Assembly (NCBI RefSeq): GCF_001949145.1
Contig: NW_019091403.1
Coordinates: forward strand, 1,421,447-1,441,412
DNA from: Acanthaster planci
Taxonomy: Eukaryota > Echinodermata > Asteroidea > Valvatida > Acanthasteridae
Length of the DNA stretch: 19,966 nt
Direction: 5' to 3'
Part shown: piece by piece, positions 1 to 10,285 of the stretch
Numbering within the stretch: the stretch's first letter is position 1
Layout: each line of letters starts with the position of its first letter
Position numbers and translations under genes: made by a program
Notes under the pieces: generated by a model
Told to the model about the DNA's origin: nothing
Seen by the model: only the letters and a program-made list of their open reading frames with translations
Databases searched by the model: none

Positions 1-661
1 GTAAATTTTGGCCAAAATTTGACTTTTCTCCAAATCATTTAGAAATCATTTCCAAGGGAAAAGAAACATATTTCCATCATCTACTGACCATCTAGATTGT
101 AATTTTCATGAAAAGTAAAAATGTTCCTCCATTTCAATATCATCATTTTGACCTAGAGTTAAAGAATTACTAAAAGTGGAAAAGGGTTAATCCTGGCATT
201 TGACACAAAGAATTGGAGGAAAAACAAATTTACCCCAAAATCACAAGATTGGAGGCTGGACCTACATATTTTTTAACATGAGCAAAATATATTCATTTTC
301 TCTGAATCAGATTTTTTTTCATTTTATGGCTAAACGAAACAGAATACCAAACCATAGAAGATGTAAGGTTTTCACCCAAGATTTCCTATCGAAATGATGT
401 TAAATCCTGCCAAAGATTAATTTTTCCTAAAACGTTGAACTATTAGTACTAAGTGTTTCTTCAAAATCAAAAGACTGATATAAACTCAAAAGGTTAACCC
501 TTCCCGAGAAATTTTTGAGAATTCATAGTTTCTCTATTTTCATAAGGTTAACCTCTTTGAGATAAAAGCTTTTGGTCACAGAAAACATTTTCTTAACATC
601 TACTGTTTCCTCCAATGCCCAGGATAGGAAGCGCGAAGATTTCGAAGTGCGCCCTCAATAG
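1..661. other. AT-rich 5' flank of the reductase gene, no gene seen
   Basis: No coding sequence is credible here; short open frames are AT-rich and low-complexity. Two identical 8-bp palindromes GGTTAACC lie at 492-499 and 546-553, about 54 bp apart and 190-250 bp before the start codon of the downstream gene. GTTAAC resembles a homeodomain (HNF1-type half-site) sequence, but this is only a motif resemblance. The last 40 bases are richer in CpG than the rest, as might be expected near a promoter. No TATA box is evident. Confidence 0.5.
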
Positions 662-693
662 GCGAATGTATGCAGATAAAGACATACATTTGC
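662..693 (+). promoter_or_regulatory. Inverted repeat upstream of the reductase start codon
   Basis: GCGAATGTATG at 662-672 pairs with CATACATTTGC at 683-693: an 11-bp stem with one G-U wobble and a 10-base loop. The loop contains AGATAA, a GATA-factor-type motif. It lies 53 bases before the ATG at 747, so it is either in the promoter or in the 5' UTR as an RNA hairpin. It does not match the iron-responsive element loop. A regulatory role is inferred only. Confidence 0.3.
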
Positions 694-746
694 ACACGCA
701 CAATTAACAAGGCAACAGTACTCAGATTGAGCTAAAAAGTGGGCAG

Positions 747-3232
747 ATGAAGAAACTTGCTGTTCTGGGCGCTACGGGGAAAACTGGACAACAGGTATTG
801 AAGCTGGCATTAGAGGAGGGATTTGAAGTGATTGCTTTATGCAGAAACCCTTTACGACTGGAATTGATTCATGGGCATTTGCAGGTCAGTCACCAGTGCA
901 GTAGCAACGATGTTACGTCTGTGTAGTAAGGATTGTGTAATGTACTATTACGGTTTTACTAGGCCTAACGTTAGTGACTTTCGTCGAATACGGAAATACG
1001 CACAAACTCAATTTGAAGCACGCCATTTAATAAATATAAGAATGGCAAATGAATAAATCCTGTTTCTTTTCTGCCCTCACAAACACCTCAGAAAACCCTT
1101 TTTCTCATTGTTTATAATGCATGTGTTTACATATTTTCCCAGTTAAATCTGCAACATGTGAAAAGCAACTTCCGTCAATTTCACAAGTTCTCCTTGTGTT
1201 TTGCTGTCGCTGTCCTAAAAACACATGCGCAAATGCTGGTTGCCACCTCACCGCACCCATGGAAAAGAATGCACGATGGAGTGTGGCAACCAGGCTATTC
1301 ATCCTACGGGATCATACATATATGTGACCTCATACATCGAAAATAACATCGGTGTCGCAAGATTTCTTCAAGTTAATTCACAGAACTTAGTATGTTGTCT
1401 GTGTGTTTATATTCTATGTTCATAAGTCTATATTGGGATATTTTGCTCGTACTTGAAGCAAGCATGTTTCAACAAAATGTCCTGCTGCATCAATAATTAC
1501 CAAAATGAGTTGTACAGAATTGTGTATTGCTTTGAAGTAAACTTGAAGAGGATGAAAAATAAACCCAAAGCTAGTTCAGCCACATATATTAATTCACCAT
1601 AGACAACGCAGTCGACATTGATTTAGTGAATGCCGTAGAGTTTTCTAGCAACATATATAACTTATATATTAACTTATATATATTGCCTAGAGATAGAGAA
1701 TATGGAGGAGAGGGAAACTATGTTAATGAAATCAAATTGCCTCTAGCTTTCACGTGTAGGACTGTATCATGTCAAATGTCATGAACCAGTCATTAATTCA
1801 ACTCTAGGCTTACCCCTGAAATGAAAAATGCCTGACATATTTTCAATTTGATTCTGACTTTTCTCACTTTTAACAATTTTTACTTCCAATTATTACACAA
1901 TTGACGTCAGTTTTCCTTCTCAATCTCTTTATGCCAATTTTCCCAGGCAGTGCAAGCTGATGTGTTCTCTGTGGATTCCCTGAAGTCTCACTTTACTGGT
2001 AGCGAGGCCGTTTTGTCTTGTCTCGGCAGGTCAGTCTCGTATACCAGACGAGAGTCAACATTCTACTGTGATACAATGAAAGTTATCACTCAGGCTATGA
2101 GGGAGGCTGGAGTCAGACGACTTGTATGTATGACCTCATGGATGACTGATTGTAAGTGGAAGTGTACACCAACTGCCATACCTTTTCCACATCCATATGT
2201 AGTTGAGGAAATGCTGAGATCTTTGCAAAAAATCTTTTCTTTTTGAATTGTTAAATCTTGGCTGTAACTGTTTGGCCTTAAAGGTCAATGAATAGAAAAC
2301 TATTTCTGTGGTACTATGGGAAATACAATGAGACTGTTTATTTTATTTTTCTAAAACTAGCATCTTCACATAATTGAGAAAGTTGAGAGGTTCTTGTTTC
2401 TTTACTTAGATGGGCTGAGTGAACCTGGACCATTCTTCACCGAGTGGATATTAAAATCATTCATGCGACTCACGATAGGGAGAATCTTAGATGATATGAA
2501 ACAAATGGAGAGATATCTCATTGACAAGTGTCAGGATATCAACTACACCATTGTCAGACCTCCAGGCTTAACGAACGGACCATTGAGTGGTAAGAATTCA
2601 AAGTGTAAATAAGAAAATGTGAGAATTAAGACGTGACTGACTTTCAGTAAAGTCAGAGGATGTCTGCATGTCAGATGAGGGCACTGTCTCATAAGAGCTT
2701 TCCTTGTGTTCTCATCCTATGGGACTGTGCAGATTATTTTTTGCATGTGGTATTAAAATGGCAAAAACAAGTGCATCAATCTGTGTACTTTCTACCACCT
2801 GCTAACTAGAAAACAGGAAATTTTAGTAATCAGTAGTGTTGGCATGAGCTTCTTATGCATTGGCCTATTTAAAGTATGAAGGAAGTATTGGAAACACCTG
2901 TAGACATTGGAGTCTCATAAAAAAGTGCTTTCCCAAATCAAAAATTCCCTTTCTGTTTCTACACATTTCAAATAGACTTAAGACATTAATCTCTGTAATG
3001 TACTCCTCATGAGCAAAAAAGTTCATGGATTTCCTGGTCTGTGCAGGTGGTGCACTAAATTTAGGAAATTCCTTTTTCAGGCAGACCTGTGGAATGTGAG
3101 GTGGGGCAATATGTCTACTCAGTCAGCATCAGTCGGATCTTGATGTCTCGTGCTGATGTGGCCAACTTTATGCTTTCCACTCTCAAGTCCTTTGATTTTG
3201 ACCAGAAAACAGTTGCCATAGCTGTAAAGTGA
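747..3232 (+). CDS. NAD(P)-binding reductase, atypical SDR (BLVRB/NmrA-like), 4 exons, complete
   Basis: The exons are 747-884, 1947-2151, 2410-2589 and 3081-3232, giving 675 nt and 224 residues. Donors are GTCAGT, GTAAGT and GTAAGA; each acceptor follows a pyrimidine-rich tract (cccag, cttag, ttcag); intron phases 0, 1 and 1 join without breaks. Residues 5-16 (AVLGATGKTGQQ) form the Rossmann strand and GxxGxxG dinucleotide loop. Residues 31-35 (LCRNP) end beta-2, where NADP-preferring relatives carry a basic residue. DVFSVDSL and SEAVLSCLG follow in the usual order. RPPGLTNGP at 164-172 and SRADVANFML near the C-terminus are hallmarks of the BLVRB/SDR_a5-like atypical SDRs. The classical YxxxK catalytic pair is not apparent, as expected for this group. 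The probable role is a cytosolic NAD(P)H-dependent flavin, biliverdin or quinone-type reductase; the substrate is unknown. Human BLVRB has 206 residues, so the length fits. The family call is firm, the exact orthology is not. Confidence 0.88.
885..1946 (+). other. Intron 1 of the reductase gene
   Basis: This 1,062-bp intron starts with GTCAGT and ends with ttttcccag. It contains a 12-bp AT-rich tandem duplication (aacttatatat plus t or a) at 1659-1682. Small open frames inside it on both strands have no recognisable protein features and overlap each other, so no gene is called. Confidence 0.8.
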
Positions 3233-4030
3233 GAAACACCGGCTGGAAAGTTTACCACACGATAAATGGTAAACCATTTATTCTTCATTTTCTTCAACAA
3301 TTTCTTTTTGAGCATGGACTTGATGCAAATCCCAAGTGATGCAGACTGTTACCCAAATACAACCCAAAGATCTTTTGGTACATGTATTTTCATCTCATTG
3401 CCTTGTGCAGAGAATTTATGTCACTCAATGACATAGTGCCAGCCATTGTTCTTACAAAACAATTATTCCTATTGGCTCTGAAAGTTTTTATTTTTCTTTA
3501 TTTTAATTTCAGCCCCACACCCTAATCCACCCTGTACCTAGTGCTTTCTAAAGTCCGAAGACTTATCTCTTCACAATTCTATATTAAGAATGGAGGATTG
3601 AGGACTGTTAGGGTTAAGAAAACTAAGGGTGGGAGACAATGTGCATGCACATCACATCACACCTCTTCTAAAATTCCAGGGACATGAACATTTTAATTAA
3701 GTGTTGAAATATACATGCAGATCAAAACACTTGACGCACATGCATGCAACCTGTGTTCAATGAAAGGGATTTTCATTTACATGTATATCTTAATGTAAAA
3801 CACTAATGTACTCAGGGATTGGAAACATGAAAGTTGGTACTGGAGATAATTTCAGAGGTTTCTAAAATTCCATCAGGGTAAATTAAATCTTTGAACACAT
3901 CTCCAACCTCTTGCCTACTGTTTTGTAGCAATTAAAATATGCATGATCGTTGAATATTTGTGTTCTTCAGAAATCGTTTAACTGTATATTTAAATAGAAC
4001 AAGTAATGTACAATAAACTGCACTTAGTAT
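3233..4030 (+). other. Probable 3' UTR of the reductase gene
   Basis: The stretch between the TGA at 3230-3232 and the first clear AATAAA at 4012-4017 would be a 3' UTR of about 780 bases. A near-perfect palindrome lies only 30 bases after the stop: ATAAATGGT (3262-3270) and ACCATTTAT (3273-3281) with two bases between. The ATTAAA variants near 3877 and 3932 are alternative poly(A) signals. No coding sequence was seen. Confidence 0.45.
4012..4017 (+). terminator. Candidate poly(A) signal AATAAA for the reductase gene
   Basis: This is the first canonical AATAAA downstream of the reductase stop codon on the plus strand. The hexamer is common by chance in AT-rich DNA, so confidence is modest. 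Confidence 0.4.
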
Positions 4031-6123
4031 TTTACTTCACAAAAATATCTGCCTGTCTAAAAGAAATTTTTTTCTTAAAGAACAGCAGTGATGTACATCA
4101 CAAAGGGTACATTTAAGTACATGTGATTCATCATTCCATTTATACTGTAAAGCACACTTTTGTAATAGTTGATATGCAAAATACAACAAAAGAGAATATG
4201 TTTTCTTGGCATCTGTGTATGTAGTATGTACATGGTTAAAAAATAGCTTGACACAATTATTATGATTGTGTGACTCTGGGCATGAGCATTGCAAGGGGGA
4301 TAAATGGGGGCACACTCCCCCCCCTAAAAAAAAGAAATTTAAAATCAGGAGAAAAATTACAGAATGAAAAAAAAAGGCTGAAAATCGCCACTTTGCGTGA
4401 GAAAACTTCAACTTGATCCTCTTCCAGTGTAAATGGATATATCAGTTCATTGTTGATTGTGTTCCCTCTCCCCTGGAATAACTTTGATGCCCCCTCCCCC
4501 AGAAAAATCTTGGCGACAGCTGAATGTGTGTTTGGGGGGGGGGTTGCGAACCTTACATACCTAGTGTGGACTTTGTGCGAAGAATCATCTGATCTTAAGG
4601 ATAGTGAACACTTTTAATGTACATTAAATTTTTTAACATTTCACAAAAATAACGTGAGTGCGATGTACTGCCAGTGAGTGGGACATGCTAGGAAGTCATT
4701 TTTCACATATAAAAAAATACAAAACAAGCAGACTTGAACATGACGGAATGTAGTGAGCCTTCGATAGAAGGATAACAGTTACAACAATCAGCCACTGCAA
4801 ACGCACCTGCAAAGATCATGGAGGAATGGTAAACAAGTAATTTACTTGGGGAGAAAAAGGGAAACTTGAAATCTGCATGCATGAAATTTGAAATACATCA
4901 TGCCAAACACTGCCGTTTTTCAGACAAAAAAAATTAAATGATTATCAAAACCTTAACTGAACAAAAGTCAATGATTTAGAATCATATTTTCTTCTCCACT
5001 AAGTGCACTCAGTCTGGAAAAGCTTTCATTTCTCTTAATACTGACTTCACACATGCAGATTCCATGCTAAAATAAAACAGCTTCAAAAAAGTCTGATGTT
5101 AAACATAATACAATGTACGTGTATTGCTTAATGTGCTGTAACATCTCATACATGTTACAAAAGTCTGATTGGCAACAGTAGTTTAACCTGTGAGCCTACC
5201 ATTAGAATGAAAAATGCTTAATTTGTGCCCTACAAGCACTGCTTAAGAGCAGTGACACACAAGGTAACACGCCTTCTTGATTATACAGTAAGATGCTACA
5301 TTCTAGCCAAAATGGATAATTTCCTCTTTTGGCAAATTGTAAACATGTACTCGTAATTCAAGCATCATAACATACACAGGACTTCAGAAGGCTTTAGAAA
5401 TTTTATGACACATTTGAAGGCTTTTGATTATGATTACAACTTCACAATAGGACTGGCAAAAATAGTGGAAAACCACATTTTTCATTAAATTAACATACAT
5501 GTAGTTTGAACTTTGGGCAAAGTGAAAAAAGGGTACTTTTTCACCACACTTTCATTTTCCTTCAGGTTGGTCTTTTCAGTTTTAGAATATTTTGTTTTAA
5601 CGCATACTTAGCAATTTATGCAAGTTTGAAGCTTGCTTAATGTGGTTAATGTAGTTAAAACTTCTCTAAACACTTAAGTATCAGCAAACAGGTTACTAAA
5701 ATCCATTTGCCATACAGGGAAAAAGATGCAATCTATGAATTAAAGAGGTTGCACCATACCTCCCCCCCCCCGACCAGGGAAATATTCTTTAGTAATTTGG
5801 CCTTATACAAGAACAGGCGCTAAATTAAGAGAAAGGTGGGATAAAACCTCTGTGCGGTACGAAAACTATTTACATGTGTAAGTTTCAAGATATACATCTA
5901 GTTTCTTTATATTGGCAATCATGGAACGTTAAAGATTACGCCCACAAGATGATGCCTGACATTGTAACTGCTGTTCACCTGTTACAGATAGACAACTACT
6001 GTTTTCTACTGAGCACAAAGACTTAAATCAAAATGACCATCTTTGAAAGATTTCTTTTCAAAGTGACCAACATCAAACCTGCATAAACATTTCTGGAGTG
6101 CAAACGTGCTCGCTACCGTCACA
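4031..6123. other. Convergent intergenic region / 3' flank of the Ig receptor, no gene seen
   Basis: The two flanking genes converge here. No canonical minus-strand AATAAA (TTTATT on the plus strand) was found between 4031 and 6123. The best variants for the receptor 3' end are ATTAAA at 4618-4613 and TATAAA at 5911-5906. Mononucleotide runs lie at 4317-4324 (8 C, followed by 8 A at 4326-4333), 4534-4543 (10 G) and 5762-5771 (10 C). A 124-codon minus frame at 4037-4411 runs through these tracts and looks random. CpG is sparse until near 6100. Confidence 0.5.
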
Positions 6124-8925
6124 TTACTTCACTAAAGCATAGGGTTGTTCAGCATTTTCTAACAGCGCCCTCTCTTGACCCAGGTTATTTATGTCCATCT
6201 CAAAATGTCCGTCCACAGGTGAAATATTGACGGAGCACAGCTGAGAGTTGACATTGTCCAATTCGGTATGGTTTTCCTCATTTATGTCTGTGTCTGAAAG
6301 TGGAAATTCTTGGGAGTTCTGTCTCTTTACTTTCGCATACATAGGCGATTTTTGACAAATTAATTCATCGGGAATTTCCGGGATCTCGTCGGGGAGATGC
6401 ACCTCTTGAAATTCCTCAACTTTGTCAGAATTACCAATATCGCTCCAAGGTTGTTTGCCATCTGAAATTAAGGCGGCAAGTGCATTTTTTTCCATGTGGT
6501 CTGTATCAATTTCTTCTCCATCGCTCTCGGCAACCGTATCGTAATCGGCCTCTCCCCCATTAACTTCTGCTCCAGCCAAATCCTCGACATCTACCGTGCT
6601 CCGCGTCTCGTTGTCACCGAGGCTCCCTGCGTTGTCCCCCATGATTGAACTATTCGACATCAGACTATCTCTTTCCGTGGCTTCTTGCTCTTGGTCCATG
6701 TCGATCTCTGCATAGTCACCTTCACTGACAGACGTAGCTGCAGACAGCCGTTCAAAAGGGACAGTTAGTTTGGGGTACTTTTGTGGCACTTTGCTTTTCT
6801 GGGGTTTGTCCGTTTCTTTGGGTAGGTCTGTCTTGGTTTCCGAAGTAGAAGTGACTGCCGGGGTGGCTCCGGGTGAATCGCTAGAAAGGAATGGAGGAAT
6901 GCGTGTAAAGAGAGGACTCGGGTTACGGTAGGGGTCCGGTGTACGAGGGGTCCGGAGAGATACACTCCGGGGAGTTGCTGGGAGAGGTCGTTTCAGACTG
7001 TTGGATCTAGCTAGAGCACCAACCACAGGCTCATCAATAGATTTCAAACTCCCGACACGACGGAACGGTCGTTCGTTTGCGAGTACCACGCCGGGAGATC
7101 GGTAACCGCTGTCTGTTGGGCGTGCAGGGAGCGGTCTTTTAAGACTACCTCCCCGCGCATTGCTGCGTTTAGTGTCCGGTGGAGATGAGCGAGCGACGTC
7201 CGTTACTGCGTACGCGGCAACTAGACACTCTGAATTACTGCCTTCAAACTCGGGTGGTATGGCAACGGGGGCAGAAGGCTGACTGGAACTTGAGGGTATA
7301 TGCGGGGGAGGGCTGGACCCAAAACTAAACTTGCGATTACGAGCAGTCAGTTCAGAATCAGGGGTTATAGTTTCGGACACCTCTATGCCGTCAAAACCAG
7401 AGTCATGGTTATCGCTACAATTGGTCGAGTCTAGTTTCCCAACTGTAGCCTCATAGTAATTGTGCTCTAATGTGTAGTACTCTGGCGGACTCTCAGGGTC
7501 CAGGTCAATCTCGAATGTGTCCACCGATCCACAACCAGCAGGGTTCTTGAAACCTTTCAAGGTTCCAACACTGATAGCTGGTGAGCCATTTACATTAACA
7601 TCTCTGTTAGCGACAAGGTCCAAAGGGACACAGTCTGATACGGGTCCCCCTGTGCTATCACTGGTCTTAGCAGCACTATTGGCTCGACGATTAGACGCCC
7701 TCTGACGGTTGAGGAAAACAGTCAGAAGTATAATGACGGTAGTAAGGAGAACTCCTACCACGGAGGCGCAGATTACAAACGGCATCAAGAGACCACCCCA
7801 TCCGTCTTCTTGGCTTTTGGATGTGTCTCGTTGGTCAAGGAGGATGGGATTGGTAGGTCCAGTAGTAGGCCAAACATTGGAACGGTGAAAGTCTGTTGGC
7901 ACATTTTCAGCACTCCTCTGAGAAGAAGAGTCCTCAGTAGTAGTTGATAGCGGGGTGGTTCGAGTCCCACCTTCGTTTGGCTGGATGCGTAGGGTAATGT
8001 TATCATTTCCTTTAAATCCAGAGCTGTGTTTCACAGCACATTCAATGACACTACCGTTGTGGGATGCGTTGAGCGGACCGACGGTTAATGTATCGTCGGC
8101 GACTGCTACGTCCACTCCGTTGATACGCCAGCTGTAAGACAATGGTGTCAAGTCATTATCAGCCACACACCTGTAAGTCAAAGTGTCTCCTAGTTGGGGT
8201 TGGGCAACGGCTGTTTGGACGAGTACTGAGATGTACCGACGAAGAGGGATTAGGAAACATGTGCGTCTTTGTTGTTCAAAGCACATGAATCGCGCGTCGT
8301 AGTCTGCTTCTGTAAGAACATGCGTCACCACGTTTCTGACGGTTGGTGTTCGTGTAATGTTCCCCTTTAGAATCCTCCTAGCTGCGTACATCCACGTCAA
8401 ATCATCGCTGTAGTCAAAGTTACGAGATTCGCACACTAAGGCAACTTTGTCTCCAATCATCGGCACAGGGGACACAGACTCCACGTAACACCGAGGGTCG
8501 TACGGTGCAACCCTCAGTGTAGCATCACGCGAATACTTAACGACGGTCTCCCTCTCAGCCGAAGCGAGTATGTGGCATCTATACGTGCCCGCGTCAGAAC
8601 TGGAGAAATTCCGTATTTGTAAATTGAATTCACCGAGTGCTAACTCACCGGTTATCGAATACCGTTCTAGTTTGTCTGTGTCTGTGCTGAACTGTTTCAA
8701 CTGGTGGTTCTGGCTGATGAACCCTCCTAACCCATCACTCCACCAGGCCACTATAGCCGTCTTACGGTTGTCAACGGCGCAGCGTAAGGTGGCTGTATCA
8801 CCGAGCTGGACAGCGCTGTCCCGTGGCTCTTCACGGAAGGCATATTGCGCCTCGGCGGGTAAAGGATGATCCACGAACAATGCTAGCACTACACAGATGA
8901 AACCTACAAAATGAAACGATGTCAT
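6124..8925 (-). CDS. Single-exon Ig-superfamily type I membrane receptor, nephrin/Kirre-like, 933 aa
   Basis: One unbroken frame starts at the ATG at 8925-8923. Residues 1-26 are a hydrophobic signal peptide with a likely cleavage after AEA. Ig1 (about 30-140) has C49, W61/W62 and C117 in YRC; its FNLQIRN and DAGTYRC strands resemble the first Ig domain of nephrin/Kirre/Neph proteins. Ig2 (about 145-238) has C165, W178 and C205, plus extra C146 and C213. Ig3 (about 240-315) has C253, W266 and C296. N-glycosylation sequons lie at 106, 189, 286, 290 and 309, followed by a Ser/Thr-rich stalk. The membrane span is about 377-405, then NRQRASNRR as stop-transfer. The 528-residue tail holds RPLPARP (597-603) and RPLPATP (646-652), SH3-type motifs; RxxSLK at 591, 623 and 640; YAEI (738), YDTV (795), YAKV (863) and YALV (929); and an acidic C-terminal third. 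The probable role is cell-cell adhesion and signalling at the plasma membrane. Family placement is inferred; the architecture is directly visible. The absence of introns is unusual for an Ig gene. Confidence 0.9.
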   Translation of the reverse strand: MTSFHFVGFICVVLALFVDHPLPAEAQYAFREEPRDSAVQLGDTATLRCAVDNRKTAIVAWWSDGLGGFISQNHQLKQFSTDTDKLERYSITGELALGEFNLQIRNFSSSDAGTYRCHILASAERETVVKYSRDATLRVAPYDPRCYVESVSPVPMIGDKVALVCESRNFDYSDDLTWMYAARRILKGNITRTPTVRNVVTHVLTEADYDARFMCFEQQRRTCFLIPLRRYISVLVQTAVAQPQLGDTLTYRCVADNDLTPLSYSWRINGVDVAVADDTLTVGPLNASHNGSVIECAVKHSSGFKGNDNITLRIQPNEGGTRTTPLSTTTEDSSSQRSAENVPTDFHRSNVWPTTGPTNPILLDQRDTSKSQEDGWGGLLMPFVICASVVGVLLTTVIILLTVFLNRQRASNRRANSAAKTSDSTGGPVSDCVPLDLVANRDVNVNGSPAISVGTLKGFKNPAGCGSVDTFEIDLDPESPPEYYTLEHNYYEATVGKLDSTNCSDNHDSGFDGIEVSETITPDSELTARNRKFSFGSSPPPHIPSSSSQPSAPVAIPPEFEGSNSECLVAAYAVTDVARSSPPDTKRSNARGGSLKRPLPARPTDSGYRSPGVVLANERPFRRVGSLKSIDEPVVGALARSNSLKRPLPATPRSVSLRTPRTPDPYRNPSPLFTRIPPFLSSDSPGATPAVTSTSETKTDLPKETDKPQKSKVPQKYPKLTVPFERLSAATSVSEGDYAEIDMDQEQEATERDSLMSNSSIMGDNAGSLGDNETRSTVDVEDLAGAEVNGGEADYDTVAESDGEEIDTDHMEKNALAALISDGKQPWSDIGNSDKVEEFQEVHLPDEIPEIPDELICQKSPMYAKVKRQNSQEFPLSDTDINEENHTELDNVNSQLCSVNISPVDGHFEMDINNLGQERALLENAEQPYALVK

Positions 8926-10250
8926 AGTGGTGAAATGGTCTCGTGTTACTTCTCAGAAAATGTTTTTAACACAAACACGTATAAACTCGTAGTCGTGTCC
9001 GAGAACAAAAATCCATATGGGCTGCCAAGCTTTGATGTACACCAGGAATTCAGCTAAAACGAACACGGTGTAATATTTCCATTAATGACAGACTGGCCGT
9101 CCTCGCAATTACTGTATGAAATTACCAGTGGTTCTCACGCAAAGGCGAGCCTGTAAATGACACGCCACTTGTCTAGTCTCCGCTAATGTAGCGGCTAGGA
9201 TCGTTTCTCACGGGCAATTGGGTTTCCCAGAGTGTATTTTGTCACAAGGGTTATTCCATAAACACCATCCGGAAGAGGGAAACCGTGGGATAGAGTCCAG
9301 TGGGTAAGAGCGGGAACAAGTCACTGATATCCGGCCAGCTGCGTACAAAGCACTGTATCACATGGCGCGTTGAAGGCTTCCTCCTCTGTGTGGTTGCACA
9401 ATGTCTAGTCTTCCTCATAAATAGAAACTTCCATTCGACATTTGGAATCACAGCATTATCATTATCGCTCTGATAAGAGTCAACTAAATTCGGTTTGTTG
9501 CCACAGTTATCATGTGGTTACCAAGTCAACTGGTGCCAGCTTGGGATAGGCACGCCGGAAAGGTGAGACATAACACGCTCAAAAAACTGTGAGTTCATTA
9601 AGCAGTTCCTATGGAACACTCAAAAGAACAGCACTTAGTTCCCTTTCTAGACGTCTTAATTGGCAAAACACCAGAATACATGTCAAGTCATCCACTGAAT
9701 ACCATGCAGAGAATTGAACCACAATTTTTCGTTGATTCACAGGCCTAATTCTCTTCTCGTACGCGCACAGTACTAGTCCTGCGTGTGATGTATGGGTCGC
9801 ACTGACCATGTATCTCTGGCAGTGAAGAGCACAAGGTATACACTCAAAGACTGTCCCTGTTCAAAGTGTCTGATTCCCAGCCTTTCTGGAAAGAAGAGCC
9901 TTATCGACATTATGTGCTTCCACGTCGTTAATTGCCAAACTACTAGTGCTAGGTGTATGCCCGGCTATATTCTTGAACATGCTTACTTGGCACTCTCGTT
10001 TTTCTCACTGGAAAATGTGGGCCGCACCAATGGTAATTTTGTAGCCATCTGTCGCACATTTCGTGTCCCGCGTTCAAGGACGACACACTTGTCCCAGAGG
10101 GGATAGTGAAATTCGACACTTCCACCCGAAAAATCAGCTCCAACAACAGAGAGCGTAACCACAGATCACAGTAGAAGACAACGGAAAAACTGCGGCACAC
10201 AGACTCACGTCTGCTGAGGCTCATTAGTCGCTAACCAGCGCGCATCATTA
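8926..10250. other. Upstream region of the Ig receptor, no gene supported
   Basis: This region lies 5' of the receptor ATG, with roughly three to four CpG per 60 bases in places, more than in the window's flanks. It should hold the receptor promoter and 5' UTR, but no TATA box or clear initiator could be assigned. Overlapping open frames occur on both strands (for example plus 9792-10106 and minus 9949-10224). None has a recognisable domain, and they lie across one another, so none is called as a gene. Confidence 0.5.
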
Positions 10251-10285
10251 CATCGAGGATGCCTTGGCATGCGCAGATGAGCACA

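Noticed and set aside
871-1425. Several 61-68 codon frames in intron 1 of the reductase
   Set aside because: They overlap one another on both strands, lack domains, and sit between two well-supported exons.
1659-1682. AT-rich tandem repeat as a microsatellite of interest
   Set aside because: It has only two 12-bp units, ordinary for AT-rich intronic DNA.
4037-4411. 124-codon minus-strand open frame
   Set aside because: It runs through A- and C-homopolymers, has skewed composition and no domain, and lies in the 3' flank between convergent genes.
7955-7972. tRNA T-arm-like sequence GGTTCGAGTCC
   Set aside because: The T-stem does not pair in canonical register, no acceptor, D or anticodon arms surround it, and it lies inside the receptor coding frame (minus strand, GGTRTT).
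7517-8137. Plus-strand open frames within the receptor gene
   Set aside because: They are antisense shadows of the CpG- and GC-richer receptor coding sequence.
9792-10224. Overlapping open frames on both strands (104 and 91 codons)
   Set aside because: They overlap each other, show no domain or splice evidence, and are within the range of chance frames for this region.
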